This document shows positions 37,080 through 50,803 of a stretch of 64,000 nucleotides of DNA, piece after piece. The stretch spans positions 1 to 64,000 of the forward strand of contig NW_017265190.1 in NCBI RefSeq assembly GCF_001638985.1, in the 5' to 3' direction. Under the pieces are notes generated by a model that saw only the letters and a list, made by a program, of their open reading frames with translations, had not been told where the DNA came from and searched no databases. Source of the DNA: Phycomyces blakesleeanus NRRL 1555(-). Its lineage: Eukaryota; Mucoromycota; Mucoromycetes; Mucorales; Phycomycetaceae. The stretch's first letter is position 1; every line of letters starts with the position of its first letter. Both the position numbers and the translations under genes were made by a program.

Positions 37080-37995
37080 ATAATTATAACTCATTAACAC
37101 ATTTACTTTTGATGTTAATACTTCATTGGGACTATACACATTTATATAATTAATCATACATTAATTATCCCAAGATTACGTTGCTCTGATTAAGGCTCAG
37201 ATAGGATTGATTACCTGACCCCAGTCATATAATTTTCCTAATTCAAAATAATATAAATAGCAGTAGTAATTCAGTATAGGAGCCTGATCAAACTTTGATA
37301 CCAAATTTTTCTCAATAAATAAACTCTACACAAGTTCTCACGAATCTTTGTTTCTCATTTCAAATCTTGAATTCTTTCTTTTACAACTTCTTAAAAACTT
37401 TAACCACCACAATAATATTGTTTCTTTGGCTTTAATGTTATATCATACAACCTTTGCGCAGTTGACTACTTGTCTTTTTTATATGGAGAAGTTTAAGTTT
37501 TGAAGATTAACATCCTTTTACTAATTATGATAGTGTTTTTGAGAGTGATAAAAGTCATACTAGCTTGTATATAAGAGTAAAATATGTGAAATAAAAGAAA
37601 ATTTAGCAAGAATGCAAAAGACAATTGTTCTTATTTACACTACACTGTTTGAAGTGTTATATTAATAATTAATATCAAGTCAAATATAATGAGTTTTACA
37701 AAGAACTAATTTATATTTCTGATTGACATTGTAGTACATGTTAGCCAACGACCTCCTTCTATATTTTATGCTATGGAATTTGAAAAATACGAGATGAATA
37801 TATTTTCAAGAATCCAGAGGATAAGGTTCAGCTTTAAAGACTTAGATAGCTGTTAAATATTCAGTGGATAGCTTTAAAGAGAAGCAAAACATTGGAGTTA
37901 CAATAATTTTACATATTTGGGAGTTAACTTAATCTATGCCTATGCCAATGGCTTGACGGCTTAGATAGCAAACTGACTATTATATACCCAGCTTA
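37080..37995. other. Remainder of LTR-like repeat and flank; no gene
   Basis: TATAAATAGCAG at about 37253 followed by AATAAATAAAC at about 37316 resembles an LTR promoter and polyadenylation region. It probably completes the repeat split by E4. No open frame of note. Confidence 0.4.
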
Positions 37996-39328
37996 GGGTG
38001 AAATTGACTTACTTCCAACTCCGACATGACTTCTTTCTATGGAAGAAAATCATCCTCTATTTTTATTTTATTTTAGTTCTGTAATCTCTCTAATAAAACA
38101 AATCACAATGCCAAAGAACAATAAAGCTAAAACTATCAACTCATATTACAAGACAACAGATTTGGAAAAAGGAATGACTTTTGGAAGATATAAAGAAGGA
38201 CGTAGCTCCTATGAGATTTCAGATGCAGAAGGCATATCCCAATTAACTGTTTATTGTATAATTAAAAAATATGAGACAAAGAAGACGTGTGCTGAGAAGG
38301 AGCATCCTAAGACCTCTAAGAAGCTATCACCATGGGCAATTCGTTATTTGAAGTTTATCACAAAAAAAATAGACGCGACATATTAGCTACCATCATGTGC
38401 AGTGTTAAAGAGATGTATGACATCTCAATCAGTCAAACAACAGTATGCAAATATCTGCATGATATGAACCTTCGCTCTTGTGTTACTGTAGCCAAGCCTT
38501 ACCTAGATGAAGCACATAAGAGGGCATGCTTGCAATGGGTTAGTGAGCAAAAAATTAGAATAATGAATGGACATCAGTAATTTGGAGTGATAAGTCCAGA
38601 TTCACCCTTTTTCAGAAAGGTGGGCAGCAATATGTCTGGTGTCAGCTGCATGAGAAATATGCCAGTGACTGTCTGATACCAGCAGTGCAATGGTTGGGTG
38701 GTTCAGTATCAGTTTGGAGATGTATCTGGACAGAAGGTATTGGCCCACTCGTTATATTAGATGACTACATGACAAAAGAAATGTTTGTTCAGACACTGAG
38801 GAACAACTATCTTTCTTTTCTTGCTGCCCTTTCAGACAAGAACACCACCACCCACCTTCTCCAAGAAGATAATGCCAAGCCACATAAGAGCAAGTTGGCA
38901 GAACAGTGGAAAAAAAAAGAAATAATGTGGCTATCTTATCATGACCTGCAAAAGTCCAGATCTCAATTCAATTTAGAATATGTGAAGCTACCTTGATAAC
39001 AAGATTACAGATAGAAGACTCCAGCCTACCACACTAAAAGAACTGGAAGTTACTTTGTTGGAGGAGAGGGCAGAAATCACAGCAAGTACTTGTGTGAAGT
39101 TTTGTCTGAGCATTAAAGATTGTATGATATTAGTTAGGAAGAAGTATGCAGGAGCTATTAACTATTAAACATCCATCAATTTTTAATATAAATAAGTAAC
39201 ACATATTACAAAATATTCCATTCATTTTTTGTCTTTAAGGATCATGTCTTTGAGAACTTATTTAACCTTGAAAAACAAAGGTGTACTTCTCTGATTTTAG
39301 CGGAGTTGGAAGTAAGTCACTTTCACTC
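37996..39328. mobile_element. Tc1/mariner element, inactive
   Basis: The 1,333-bp element is flanked by TA (37994-37995 and 39329-39330). Inverted ends of about 29-31 bp start GGGTGAAATTGACTTAC on the left and GAGTGAAAGTGACTTAC in reverse on the right, with few mismatches. TA duplication, size and encoded protein fit Tc1/mariner. Confidence 0.9.
38108..39000 (+). pseudogene. Tc1-like transposase, frameshifted
   Basis: It starts MPKNNKAKTINSYY and carries a helix-turn-helix region (SYEISDAEGISQLTVYCIIK). It shifts frame in a poly-A run near 38360, again near 38565, and near 38950. Read across the shifts, the catalytic motifs are IWSDKSRFTLF (first Asp), LLQEDNAKPHKS (second Asp) and SPDLNSI (third position region, where the expected acidic residue is a stop). 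The element cannot make its own transposase. 39001-39328 holds no gene. Confidence 0.85.
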
Positions 39329-40314
39329 TAAGCCAGATGTATTTAGAAATGGGGATAAGATATATTGGATTGTAATAGTAATGAATAATTGTGATGTCTA
39401 TAATAGAAAAGTATAGTTCGAGATGTGACCTAGTCCCACACTGTCATATCACCCCCTCTCTAGCAAGAACTTTGTCTTTGCATGAATGAGTAGATTTGCT
39501 CACTGGAAAAAGTAGCAAAATACTGACGTTTATATATGGGCAAACGGTACTGGAATAACGTGATATATCATAGTTGATATTTTTTCCACTAGGTTTTAAG
39601 GTCATCTAGCACTGTATGTGCGAGACTTACAAACACTACAGTATATGTAGATGGGGGGTTCAGCAAGTAAGGTTTGGTAGCACTTTTGATATACTTGTTA
39701 TCACTACGGGAAAAAAAAGTGGGGTTTTATGGCTGCTTTATGGCGGTTTGACAAGGCGGCTTTGTGGCGGTTTTTTGCCAAATATCCACTTTGCCCCCCT
39801 GGAGTTTAAATACATATTACAGATCTCCGCTTTCTGATTCTCCTTTGTTGGCTCTTCTATTGGACAGCGTTTCATTCTTTATTGTATAAAGTATATTATA
39901 TAATCGATTACTTTTATTGGGTACTCTCTTAAATGTCATTTATTACTTTAATATTTTAGCTTAGAAAGGAATTCTATTGGATACTAGTAATTTTTTTTTA
40001 ATGTTACTTTTATGAAAACAGTTTTTTATTGGATAATATACATGTAAGTGTTTGATCATTTTAATAAATACAAATTTTTATTGGTTATTACAATAGAAGA
40101 TCATTTTTATTAATCATTTTTATTGGTTGTTATGACAGAAAAAAAATCATATTGCTCATTTTACTGGTTATTATGACAGAAAAATAAATAATATTGTTTA
40201 TTTTATTGGCTGTTAAAGCATAAAAAAATCTATAGATACATTTTATTGGCTATTTACTATTTAATATTCTAGGTTTTCATAGTAAAATATCCTATTCAAT
40301 TCCACTACACCGGA

Positions 40315-40969
40315 TTACTTACGAGACTGTAATCTTTTATGGCAGTCCCTCCAGAGATGTGCAACTCTTGCAGTTGATGCCCAGTTTCCGAGACATCTAG
40401 TGAAGTCTATACCAGAATCCTTCATTATATTTGCGTGCCTGGCACACATTTCTTTCTTAAGTGCTACTGGTATAGACCCCCAGCTAGGATTAGGACCAAG
40501 AGCGATCACTGAAGGATGGGCAGCCATATCATCACATATAAGCTTTGTACACATATTGAGTGTGGCCTTTTCGTTACTTGTTACTTCAATGCCAAGGTCT
40601 TCACTTATCATCTTGAAGATATGCTTTAAAGTTATTTCACAGAATATGCTCACCGGTTTGCGGATGGTATTAGCACTAGACTATTAAATGACATATTAAT
40701 ATATATTCAACTCGTTTTATTTTTTGTCTTACAATGGCAGAGACAGAAAGCGAAGTGTGTTGGTTGGAAATGTTTCTATTCTCCAGTTGGCTCTGGAGAG
40801 CAGTAATCTCCAAATTCAAACCTTCGATGCTCGTCTTCATTTCGAGCTTCAACTCTTCGATCTGTGCCTTCATTTCAAGTTTGGCCTTTCCTTGGCCTGC
40901 CTTCAAAGATAGTATCTCATTGTACATGGCGTGTAGCAAAGAGATGGAATTGTTATCTGTGTTATTCAT
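40315..40969 (-). CDS. orfA of E6: coiled-coil accessory protein
   Basis: Exons 40733-40969 and 40315-40680 join in phase 0 and give about 200 residues. An in-frame ATG at 41026 would add 19. Exon 1 is a strong coiled coil (EMKAQIEELKLEMKTSIEGL). Exon 2 is a compact domain with conserved-looking Trp and Cys (NPSWGSIPVALKKEMCAR, NWASTARVAHLWRDCHKR) and a basic end, KRLQSRK. The end overlaps a good GTAAGTAAT donor, so another exon could follow. The helix-then-basic layout is as in E4. A DNA-binding or transposase partner role is inference. Confidence 0.6.
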
Positions 40970-41304
40970 GTTGAAAGTTTGGTTTACCTGAGAAAAGGAT
41001 TGTTGTGAAAGAAAGATAAAGGCCAAAAAAATTTTCTATTGTCTATTATTAGTTTCATATAAATGAGTTTAATCTATTGGTCCAACCAATATTATTATTG
41101 GGCTACTGTAGTTCTAATAACAGCTATTACGCAATGTTTTAGCTTCTGTTTCTGAGTTTATATTTGTATCATCTATGTCATTGCCTACTTGTAGTCATTA
41201 AGTCTATACAAATCTCAACGCTATTAAGTATAAAGGCATATTATTTAAAAGGAATTATCAATATTCATACCTTTATTCTTAAGTGTTTATTTCCAACCTA
41301 AAAA

Positions 41305-44235
41305 ATGTCTTCAAATTCAATCCTTGATAGTTACCAATGCAATCAATGCAAAGAGCGCCACACCAATTTAAAAAAAGCCAAGAGTTGTAGAGCTCAATGC
41401 TTTAAGAACCGTCATAGAAGACATAATGATATCCAGACTTCACAGACCACGCCTGTTCCTGGACAAGTCAGTGTTGTTTTGAACACTGTCTTGAACGACA
41501 CTATCGAGTAAGACTACAAATCACATACATACTATTAGAAAGTATAATTAATTATATTGTTACCTTCATAAACAAGCAGAGAACGTGCTGATGCAATCGA
41601 AGATCAGATCATGGATACACTCAACAGCGAAGATAACGATGATCCAATTATGAATATCTTCAGTAATGATGACAATGATGAGTCTATGGTAAGATATATA
41701 TATATGTCTTATTATATAATGCTAATTATTATTTACCTTGTTAAAGTATGATGTGGAACTTGGCAACGACATGGATATCATTGAAAACGAAACATCTCCT
41801 TTGGTTTTTGACTTCAGTCAGCCTGCACCTACCCCTGACAAAGACGATGCAAAGAACCTTGAGTTTCTCAAGATCATTAAGGATTTTGGTATCTCCCGCA
41901 ATGCTCATGAAATGATAGTCAAGCATTTCAACAGCATTTTGGAAACGTCGACTTGTATTACATACAGAGCATGTACTCCCCATCTTGGCAAAAAGCTTTT
42001 GAAGCGTTTCTCGGGTGTTGAAGAGACAGTCCATGATATCTGTCAGAGGGGATGTATGCTCTTTACCAGTCCATCCCAGACTGAGTGCTCCAACTGTGGA
42101 CAAAGCCGGTACAAAACAAGACGCGGAGAAACCGAGGGTGGTGATCTGGTTGCTGCTGCCACGATGATACAGCTTCCATTGGCAAGACAACTGGCTCTTG
42201 CGTTAGCCAACGAGAATACAAGAGCAGATATGCATTACCGCCATAATCATGAGCCAAGCTCGGATGGAAGTAAAACCGATGTGTTTGATGGCCAGGTTTA
42301 CCAGCAAGTAAAACATCTGTTTTCCGGAAAAGATGACGTTGCAATTTCGTTGTCTGTTGAAGGATTCACGCCACACAATGTTCCTGGTTCTGTAACGATC
42401 CTCCATACCACCATTCTTAACCTGAATCCCATGGTCCGGTATGAGAGAAGCAGAATGCTCCAGATCGCAATGATCCCAGGTCCAGGTGCACCTGCCAATT
42501 TCTGGTTGTTCATGGAACCAACAATGAAAGAGCTCTTGGTGTTGGAGAGCGAAGGGATGGTTGTCAAGACACCAAACGAGACCATTCGTGCCAAGGTACA
42601 TGTCTTAATGGTCACTGGTGACATTCCCGCCTTAGCAAAGTTGGCATGCCATTCTGGACATATGAGCAAAGACGGTTGCCGTATCTGTCATGTTGTTGGC
42701 CAATGTCCCAAGCACGTACAATACTTCAGAACTTTGCCCAGCACCAATATCCGTACACTGGAAAGTTTCCAGAATTTTTCCCAGGCCAGTGCATCCAGCC
42801 GCAAAGGGTTAAACGGACAATCCCCCCTGGCAACATTGAAGGTATTCTCTGGACCATTGTTTTTTGCCCTCGATGAGATGCATGGACTTTGCCATGGAAT
42901 AAGCAAGCAGATCTGGGGTTTGGTTTCTGGTACCTACGGAACAGACCATTGTTTTGCTCTTTCTTCTGGTGTTCGGAAGGAGATCGGTACAGCAATGTAC
43001 AAAACAAGAAATACCATCCCTACATCCTTCCATGGCGATTGGAGGGATGTATACAAGAACCCCGGGTCGTTCAAGGCCGTCAATTGGGCAGACTTTCTTC
43101 TGTTCGTCGTCCCTACGCTGGTAGCAGAGCGTATTGGAGATGCAACTGCCTGGAACGCGTTACTTGGCTTGGTTCAAGCATGTAACCTACTCATGAGCTG
43201 GGAGTTATCAGCAGAGGAACAAACCTCTATCAAAAGGTATATTTTAGTAAAAGCTATGTGTTATTCTATTATTTATTCTAACTAATTTTCTTCAGTAAAC
43301 TTGAAATATAGAACATGTACCTGGAATCGCTGCTTACAAGTGGAAAAATCAAAATCAATATTTTCACTATAAACCAGCATCTTCTTCAGCACTATCCTCT
43401 CATGATTGACGCATACGGCCCACCTTGTGCATATAGCGCCAGATCCGTGGAACGGGCAATCGGTGAATACTCAAGGGCTATCAAGAGTAATTCTGCTATA
43501 AATGTTAACGCTGGCAATATCATGCTTGGCTTAGCACAAATACGACAAGCAGAGGCCGGAGCCACTGTCATGATTACAGAAGCAAGAACAGCACAACACT
43601 TACAATATGAAGATTCCACTGCTGGTTGGCCGTTGACAGATGAGGGTGAGCGTGTTGGTGCTGGGTCTGATATTGAGTTCTGGGGGCCTTTGAGGAATAG
43701 AATGATCCGAGATAGTTTTGAAGGCATTTCTTGTCTTTCGAAACTTCTTGAAGACTTCTACGAATCAAAGGGGGAAGAGTGTAGTATGATTGAAGCAGCT
43801 ATACAAACTAGCCGCAAGGCATTTGTCAATGGTTGTGTGATTGACTCTGCACTCGACCAAAATTGTGTAAGGGAGGCACATAACATCAGATTACAGATTC
43901 AGGTTGATGAAAACCGCAACATAAATTCTGCATACTCCCTGGTTTACAAGGATTTCTTCGGAAAAGTTGTTGTCTTCTTTGAGCACAAGCTCAACAACAA
44001 GAGATGGCCGCTTGCTCTTGTAGAGATTGTGGCAGTCCGTTTGGTAAATGGTATACCAGTTGTTAACAATGGGCAAATGAAGCCAAAGGTAGTTCACCTG
44101 GCAGATGTCAAAGAATTGGTTGGTTTGGTGAAGTCGGACGCGACTATAAATACAACAACAACAACAACATACATAGTGTGGCCAGAGCTTAACCGCGGCC
44201 CAAAATTGTCACTTGGTTCTCTTGCAGACCTATAA
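41305..44235 (+). pseudogene. E6 Tnp2-like transposase with one premature stop
   Basis: Exons 41305-41507, 41580-41688, 41747-43236 and 43296-44235 join in phase, about 913 codons. The N-terminus has YQCNQCKERH ... CFKNRHRRH, zinc-finger-like. The core has CQRGCMLF...CSNCGQSRY, VEGFTPHNVPG, TGDIPALAKLACHSGHMS, GCRICHVVGQCP and ALDEMHGLCHGI, matching E4. After the last intron a TAG at 43309-43311 stands where E4 has Trp (YFKHWHSF), so one G-to-A change explains it. The remainder is open to 44235 with a Thr-rich tail. Confidence 0.83.
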
Positions 44236-45252
44236 TTTGTTTTTTTTTGTAATACATTTTTTTTTTCAAATTGTCTTAACATATTTTATTTTCTCAGCAG
44301 AAAGTTTAGATATTTTCTTCTCTTTTTCTTCTGACTTTTAATAGTCATCAAATGCAATCTACATTTACTAAAAATGTAAAGTCTGTAGTTAAAGCTTACT
44401 TTTGTCTATCAGGAGATTTGATTTTAGGTGGTCAATTTGCTTTTTGTCAACCTTTTCAAAAAACAGAGATTTTCTAGTTTCAAATTGGATTTTTAGTGAT
44501 TTTTTAATTATTATAGGCCGAAAACATAGTCACAAAAGCAAAAAACCGCCATTTTTTCCCGTAGTGTATGCTTAATAAATAAATAAAAATATTTAAAACT
44601 ATGGATGTATCTCAGTATTCTTGACACAGAACAGGAAAGGTCAAAGATGGATTACATCATGTATATTGCTCCAATGGTTTATCTGTACTACACCTCACCT
44701 TTACTGACCACCTTTACTGACCACCTATACGGACAGTTCTTTAAAACCTCCAATCATCAACAGCAAAAAAACACGTCTTTAAAATTATGGACCAGTAATA
44801 TGTTCTTTATTTATTTGGTTTCCCATTCTTATTAGGTTGGTAATGGTTTACACTTTTATTTTTATTGGAAAGAATAGAATGTTTTTAGATTTCAAATCTA
44901 ATAAAGCTATTCTATATCTTCAGCTACTTCTTGCTTGGCAAGCTTGTTATATTTGGGAAGAAAATTTTTTTACAAAAAACAAATACCTGAAGAAAATGAG
45001 ATGCTCGTTACCTTTTTTTAGGGGTAAGAGCAGTACTCTTTGAGAATAGATAAAACATTAGTGATGGGAGTGCGTGCGTGTTTTATACTGCAAATGTTAT
45101 GCACTAACTAATATTTACATTGGAAGTACCCAGTACAAATGAACAAAGAAATAAAACATTTACAGTAAAGCACGAGATTATGATTTCTTTGACTATAAAA
45201 CGATAGGAAAGAATTAATTTTTGTGAATTGCGTGATAGAATAATTGATTTAC

Positions 45253-45700
45253 ATACCAAAGGCAAAGGATTTCTTTGCAGACCAAGATATTATCTGTAAA
45301 GCAGTAATATCGTCTCTAGTAGAGAATATACATTAATATACAGTATAAATAATATTATTGTATGTATAGAAGTAAATAAAAGGCTTACCATGGCAGTGAC
45401 AGTAGCATGGGATAGAAGTTCTTGAGGAATAGCACGTTTGTAAGAGGGATGTTCATCTATAATAGAAATTATATTCAGTTAGATAAATATTAAAAAGAAA
45501 TAGATTAAAATAAAATAGAATATTACCGTGTCAATATCCGTGTTTGATTGTAGAGAGTATTTTTGGCGATATGACCTATATTAAAGAAAGAAAAAAGTCA
45601 GAATGATTGTATGGAATGATGGCATAAAGTATATTTACTAACCCTGGCTAATCCGGATGACTGTTGTGAAGATGGCACATCAGAATGAGACGAAGAGTGA
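45253..45700 (-). pseudogene. orfC of E5, degraded
   Basis: The exons are about 45643-45700, 45527-45575 (49 nt), 45389-45456 (68 nt) and 45253-45315. Peptide blocks are SDVPSSQQSSGLAR, VISPKILSTIKHGY and EHPSYKRAIPQEL, parallel to E1. The acceptor before the first exon lacks AG and the 49-nt exon contains TGA in the shared frame. Two short exon-like segments with GTAAG donors lie upstream at about 45780 and 45905, as in E2. Confidence 0.42.
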
Positions 45701-46376
45701 GTTTTTACAACATTAAAATATATTGTTATTTTTTAGTTATACATAAAGAAGTATATATTTCTTTTAAAACAAAGAAAGTGCCTTACCATAAAACCTTACG
45801 AGTGTAAAGAGTGAAGAGAGAGAAACAGAGAGAATACCTATGACAGATAAAAAAATTAATTCTTTTGTTCTTTGTAAAGAAGTATTTTGAACCAAAAACA
45901 ATCTTACCAGAAAAATTTGCAAATATAACAAGAATTGAAAAGAGAGAGAAAAGAGGGAAATAACAAAAAACGAATAAAAAAAGTAAAAAAAAAAATCTTA
46001 AAAAAAAAAGAAAAAAGTGTGTTTAAAACAAAAGACTAAAATGATTTCATCAAGTCCCAAAGCAATATGAAAACCGATTTACATCTCAGTCATTACAAGA
46101 AGTATTAATAGAGATTCGTATACCAAATATGTTTTGAATATATATAATAATCATACCTTTCATATAATACACTTTCCCTTGCTCTTACTCTCTTGCTACT
46201 TACTACACTTATACTCCCAAATCAATACACTTGTTCTAACAATTCAAGTATGTAAACTTGATACGGTTTATTTTTAATTAAATTTACATAAATTTAATTG
46301 TAGAATGACAGCAATAATAATAATATAATCTGAAACTAATCATTATAACCTTTCATTTTATTATATTCTGTAGATA

Positions 46377-47560
46377 ATGACTAACACAAGACGTGAACGC
46401 GCAATTGCCCTTCGTTCTGTTGAGATTATCAATCAGCAGCTTATGGAAATACTTTCTACTGTAAGAGCTGATATGTCTACTGTAAAAGGACAGATCAGCA
46501 ATGTTGAGCAAACTCTGACCAACATGAATGGCAGAATTGGCGTTCTTGCCACCACCAGCACCAACACCATCAGTGCCATAGATAGTTTGGCCAGAACTCC
46601 CCTTGCTGCTCCTGTGAGAGCCGAACTCACTGTTGCTGCACCTGTTGTCATCTCCAACCATGAGCCTACCCGTGAAGAATCTAATGCAGTTTATGTGAGT
46701 AACATATTATAAAATATTTTATCAATTCATTTTCTCATGATTTATTTATCAGGCTCATATTCACAACCTTATGTAGAAACCCAAGCTTAGCTTAAGAACG
46801 CCAGAAAATATCCTGGCCAACAACCTCAAGCCCAGATGGGATACAAATGTTGCTTTCAACAAATCTCCCAACAGGGAGATAGCCAAGAGACTTCTTTCTA
46901 ACCTTGAGCGCAGGTTTGGTTCCTCTAGTATGAGACGGAGTGACCTCCAAAAGAGGTTGCACACCAACTTCACTAGTAGAACCCATTGTAAGAGAATGTC
47001 TGATGATGAGATAGCGGAAACAAACGCTCTTACACAAAGAGCAGCCCGTGCAGATGATATGAGTATTATGCTAATATATATAGTTTATAGTTGAAAATTA
47101 AAAATAAAAATAACAAATTAACAAAACTTATTACTAGAATGAGTGTCACCGTGTACTGGCCTACAAAGACAATAAGGAGGCAATTGATCTTGTAATGCTC
47201 AGAGACTGTGCCAACACTCTCCAAAAAGCAGTAATGTCAGATGGAGAGTCTGCCAATGAAATAGACGAGGATGGCATAAAACATGTCATTCATATTGTAC
47301 AACCAGGCTGGAGAAGTGATGAGGTAGATTAATTTGGAGTAATACGTTTGTATTGGTGTATTATTATATTGAGTGAATTATTAACAAATATATTTCAGTG
47401 CAACCGTTTCATTGCACTTGTTGACACTTATGCTGTCCAGGCCATGGGGTCAAGTGCTAATCAAAGGATTCGTAGGATCACTACTAGTGTGTCCAACTCA
47501 GCAGTCCTGGATAACATTAGCCCCAATTTTCCTTGGTGGGCTCTTAGAGACGGGCTCTAA
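46377..47560 (+). pseudogene. orfA of E5, inactivated
   Basis: Exons 46377-46694, 46753-47058 (306 nt), 47138-47323 (186 nt) and 47399-47560 (162 nt). Exon lengths 306 and 186 are identical to E1. Exon 1 is helical (MEILSTVRADMSTVKGQISN). The conserved block VMSDGES, QPGWRSDE, CNRFIALVD and P.WALRDG closes the protein. TAG at 46774-46776 falls at the same Trp position that is TGA in E2, and the donor after exon 2 reads AT rather than GT. Confidence 0.8.
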
Positions 47561-47694
47561 ATAAAAAAAAATGTTTCTCTCTTTTTATCTACATATTACT
47601 TTTTACATACACAATACTATCAATATATATAGGGAATTTGTTCTGTTTTTTTTTGTATAAGAAAAGGAAATTCAAGTGGGTGTTTTTTTTTATT

Positions 47695-50600
47695 TTAAGC
47701 ATAAAGCTTTTTTGGCAAAGCAATTACTAACATCTTACTAACATTTCTACTTGTAGTAATCCTGGCTGTAGCAATCTCTAAAAAGATGCGGTGCACAGGT
47801 ACAATGCAATGGCGACTATCAGGGGAGAAGGTGGGGAGACAAAACTCAAGATCGTCATCCTCACGCGATCTATCAGAGGAAGTATTAAACCACTTGATAT
47901 ATGTGAATACATGTCGATGATCATGAACCATGCGAGTCAGGTGGAGATTGCTATTAGAAGGGTGTGTAAAGGAGTGTGTGAGGAGATACTGTATTTGTCC
48001 AGCATAGGCTAGGGTATTTCTACCGTCACTACCAACAAACATTATGTGGACAAGAGAACCACAACTAGCTGAACCGTTTTTACCACGGTACTGTTGACCA
48101 AGTAAGTCAATGAACTTCAAATTTGTGATTTCATTGTCAACAAAGGAGTTTGTGAGCGTGGCATATTGGTAACTGACAAGGTTGGGAAGATCATAGGATG
48201 TTTTGTAGTGCTGAAGCAGATGGGCATAGTCGGTTTCATCCATCAGTGATGATTTTTTTAGCTGAAGAGGAAAAGTCGAAGGATGGAGAGGTTTGTCACC
48301 CTTTGGAGGAAGATGTGAGTTGGACGATACTAGTAAAAATGATTGCAATCAGAATGGACGGGAGGAGAGAGTAATTACTGTGGTGGTAGGTGTGAATTTC
48401 GGAGAAAGCTTTGAGAGAATATTGAAAAAGGGGACGTGGCTAGAACTTTTCAGAACAGCATTGGTATAGTCACCCTTGAATGCATTTTGAACAAAACTTC
48501 TCATATATGTTGCCTCAAAACTATCTTTTCCGTTTGTCTTTATATGCTTCAACAGGCCATTGTATCTCTCAAACCCAAAGAGCCAGTAACTATACACGGG
48601 TCCAAAATCACAAATGGTCTCGCAAAGGTGGAGGTGCAGGTGCATGTTGCAGGTGAGGATGGTGGGAGTGTAGAGTTTGGTAGCCTTTTTGCAAAACATT
48701 TCCAGATAGTCGTGGGCACTGTTCACTTCATCAAATGTGATGCTTGGCTTGATAAGATAGCGGCATGCACAGACAAAATTCATCCAGTTGTTGTATATTT
48801 CAAATGGTAGAACACCATGCAGCAGAACAGGAGAATACACCAGTACCCAGGATTTCCAGTCGTTGGCTTTCATGTAAGGAAAGCCTTTTCCAATCTTCAA
48901 TGTCAGCTTTGTATAATCCCTTGGAAGGACCATTGTCTCTGTGATTTTTTCCATGGCAGCAAACTCTTTGCCTCCAATCGTTTTCTTATCGACCCACCAG
49001 TCTATCATTCTCTTTGGCGTCCCCAGGAATAAATTATGCATGGGATCAATGATCGTTCCATGTACTAGATCAAAGTATCCAAGGCGTTGCAACTGCGACC
49101 ATCAAACACCATATTCAATCTCCAGCTGGTGCCTTTCTGAGAGTGTACTCGCACTCTTCCACTCCTCAGCATGCAACCTGTTCTCTACACCACTACGAAT
49201 ATTCCAAAGCAAATAATCGAATCCACTGAAGTTCACCTGATTTGTGTTGGGCAATCTGGGGAATTTGGTTGTACACTTGTAGCACGCACATGTACTATTG
49301 TGGGCTGTAAATCCACTTGTTCTCCTGGCAGCAGGGATGTTACACGCAACCATCAGCAAGGCAGCACGGACATTAGCACCAGAAGGGCACTTATAGGTTG
49401 GGACTCGCATTCCAACATACAACTGTTTCATCTTATTTACCATGGGCTTGAGATAGTTATTTATCTCCTCGCATCTTGGCTCCTTGGGACCAGGCATCAA
49501 ACCAACCAGAATTGTGTTCTCAGGCTTGAACCGTACCTCTTGAGCCAGATTATTTACAACTAAGTAAATTGCACCAGAAGAGTAACTAACTCCATCGAAT
49601 GGCTGGAACCAGTCTATGTTGAGTGTCAACATCAATGAGTGAGGACAAGCAACAAATGAGACACCACTTGCATCCTTCAGCTCTTTCCACATTGCTTCAT
49701 TGTATATGTCGCACATAGTATTGACAATCTTAAGCTCCGTGTTCCAGTGACGGATTTGCTCTTCAAAACCAGGACAAAAGAAAAGAACAGACAAAGCTTG
49801 CTTGAGGGACTGGTACAAGTACGCTTGCTTTGATACCAGTGCACCTGAAGTTGACTCTTTCACCAACTTACAACTACAAGGAGAGCGTGCACCAACATTT
49901 GTGAAAACACAATGGGGAGGTACGGACATGTTTTCTTCATAGATGCAATGGCAGTTTGGACATAACACAAATTGCTTGATGCCTTTGGTGATGGACAAAA
50001 AGCCAGTCTTTTTATGTAGCCCAGCCTGACTTTCAGGAAGTTGGAAATCTTGTCCATAAATCTTCAAGAGCTTGTTAATGAACTCAATAAAGACAATAGA
50101 ACCCTTATTGACCACGTAACAAGATGCAAACAGCACTGTAAAAGTAGCAATAAATCTGTGCACTGGATTCTCAGACATACCAGAAGCAGCAAAAGGGTGT
50201 TTTTTTTAAAAAAAAATTAATACACATTTTTTTTAGTTTTTTTTTATGTATTTAAAACTGACCCTCATTGTTAAACTCTTCAACATAAATCTCGGCAGTG
50301 TCTTCTTCGCCATTGTCATCACTGTCATTGTCATTGGTCCTGTCAGACTCATCACCATTGTAGTCATTACCAACAAAGACGTCATTGTCGAACATTGAGA
50401 CAGCATCCGAAATAGGTGAGTTGGCCTGACTGTCCATTGCTTCCACAGAATCAGATTGATATGTTGGGATTACTACAAATATGGAATATAATAGTTTATT
50501 ATTAGTTTTTCTTCTGCGTTTCAAATAAAAAATGTCTTACTTTCAGTATCTACTTCCATGCTTCTCTTTTCAGCTATGTTTTTTAAAATAATAAAAAATA

Positions 50601-50803
50601 AAAATAAAAGCAATTATTACTCAGTAGACAGATAACAGCACTGAATAAATTATACAACTCTTGAATATCTCAGTACCTTCAAATCTAGTTCTTTTATTAT
50701 GACGCTGAGCAGTACGTCTCAATACTCGGAAAACTTCTTGATCATTATTATGGTATCTGGTGCAGTAGCAATCAGTGTTGTGCATTTGAATAGAAGGAAA
50801 CAT
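47695..50803 (-). pseudogene. E5 Tnp2-like transposase, multiply damaged
   Basis: Exons 50677-50803, 50541-50573, 50263-50472 and 47695 to about 50198. The zinc-finger-like N-terminus (CYCTRYHNN...RTAQRHNKR) has lost one cysteine. The core keeps NIDWFQPFDGVSY, ACNIPAARRTSGF (Asp of ACDIP changed to Asn), ACYKCTTKF and IDPMHNLFLGTPKRM. TGA codons lie at 49102-49104 and 48349-48351, at positions that are Arg CGA in E1 and E2 respectively. The acceptor AG before the last exon is missing. Clearly non-functional. Confidence 0.88.

Larger units (their letters stand above)
39702..44566. mobile_element. E6: CACTA-type element nested in E5
   Basis: The 4,865-bp element has perfect 15-bp ends, CACTACGGGAAAAAA and complement. 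It is flanked by TAT at 39699-39701 and 44567-44569. Left and right subterminal sequence carries TGGCGGTTT-type motifs (39730-39780, 44540-44552). It contains divergent orfA (minus) and transposase (plus), the E4 plan. 39785-40310 is gene-free and holds several ATTTTATTGG(C/T)TATTA repeats. Confidence 0.92.

Noticed and set aside
42203..43033. Several overlapping minus-strand frames inside the E6 transposase (also opposite E1, E2 and E5 transposases)
   Set aside because: Shadow frames of a well-supported coding exon with family motifs on the other strand.
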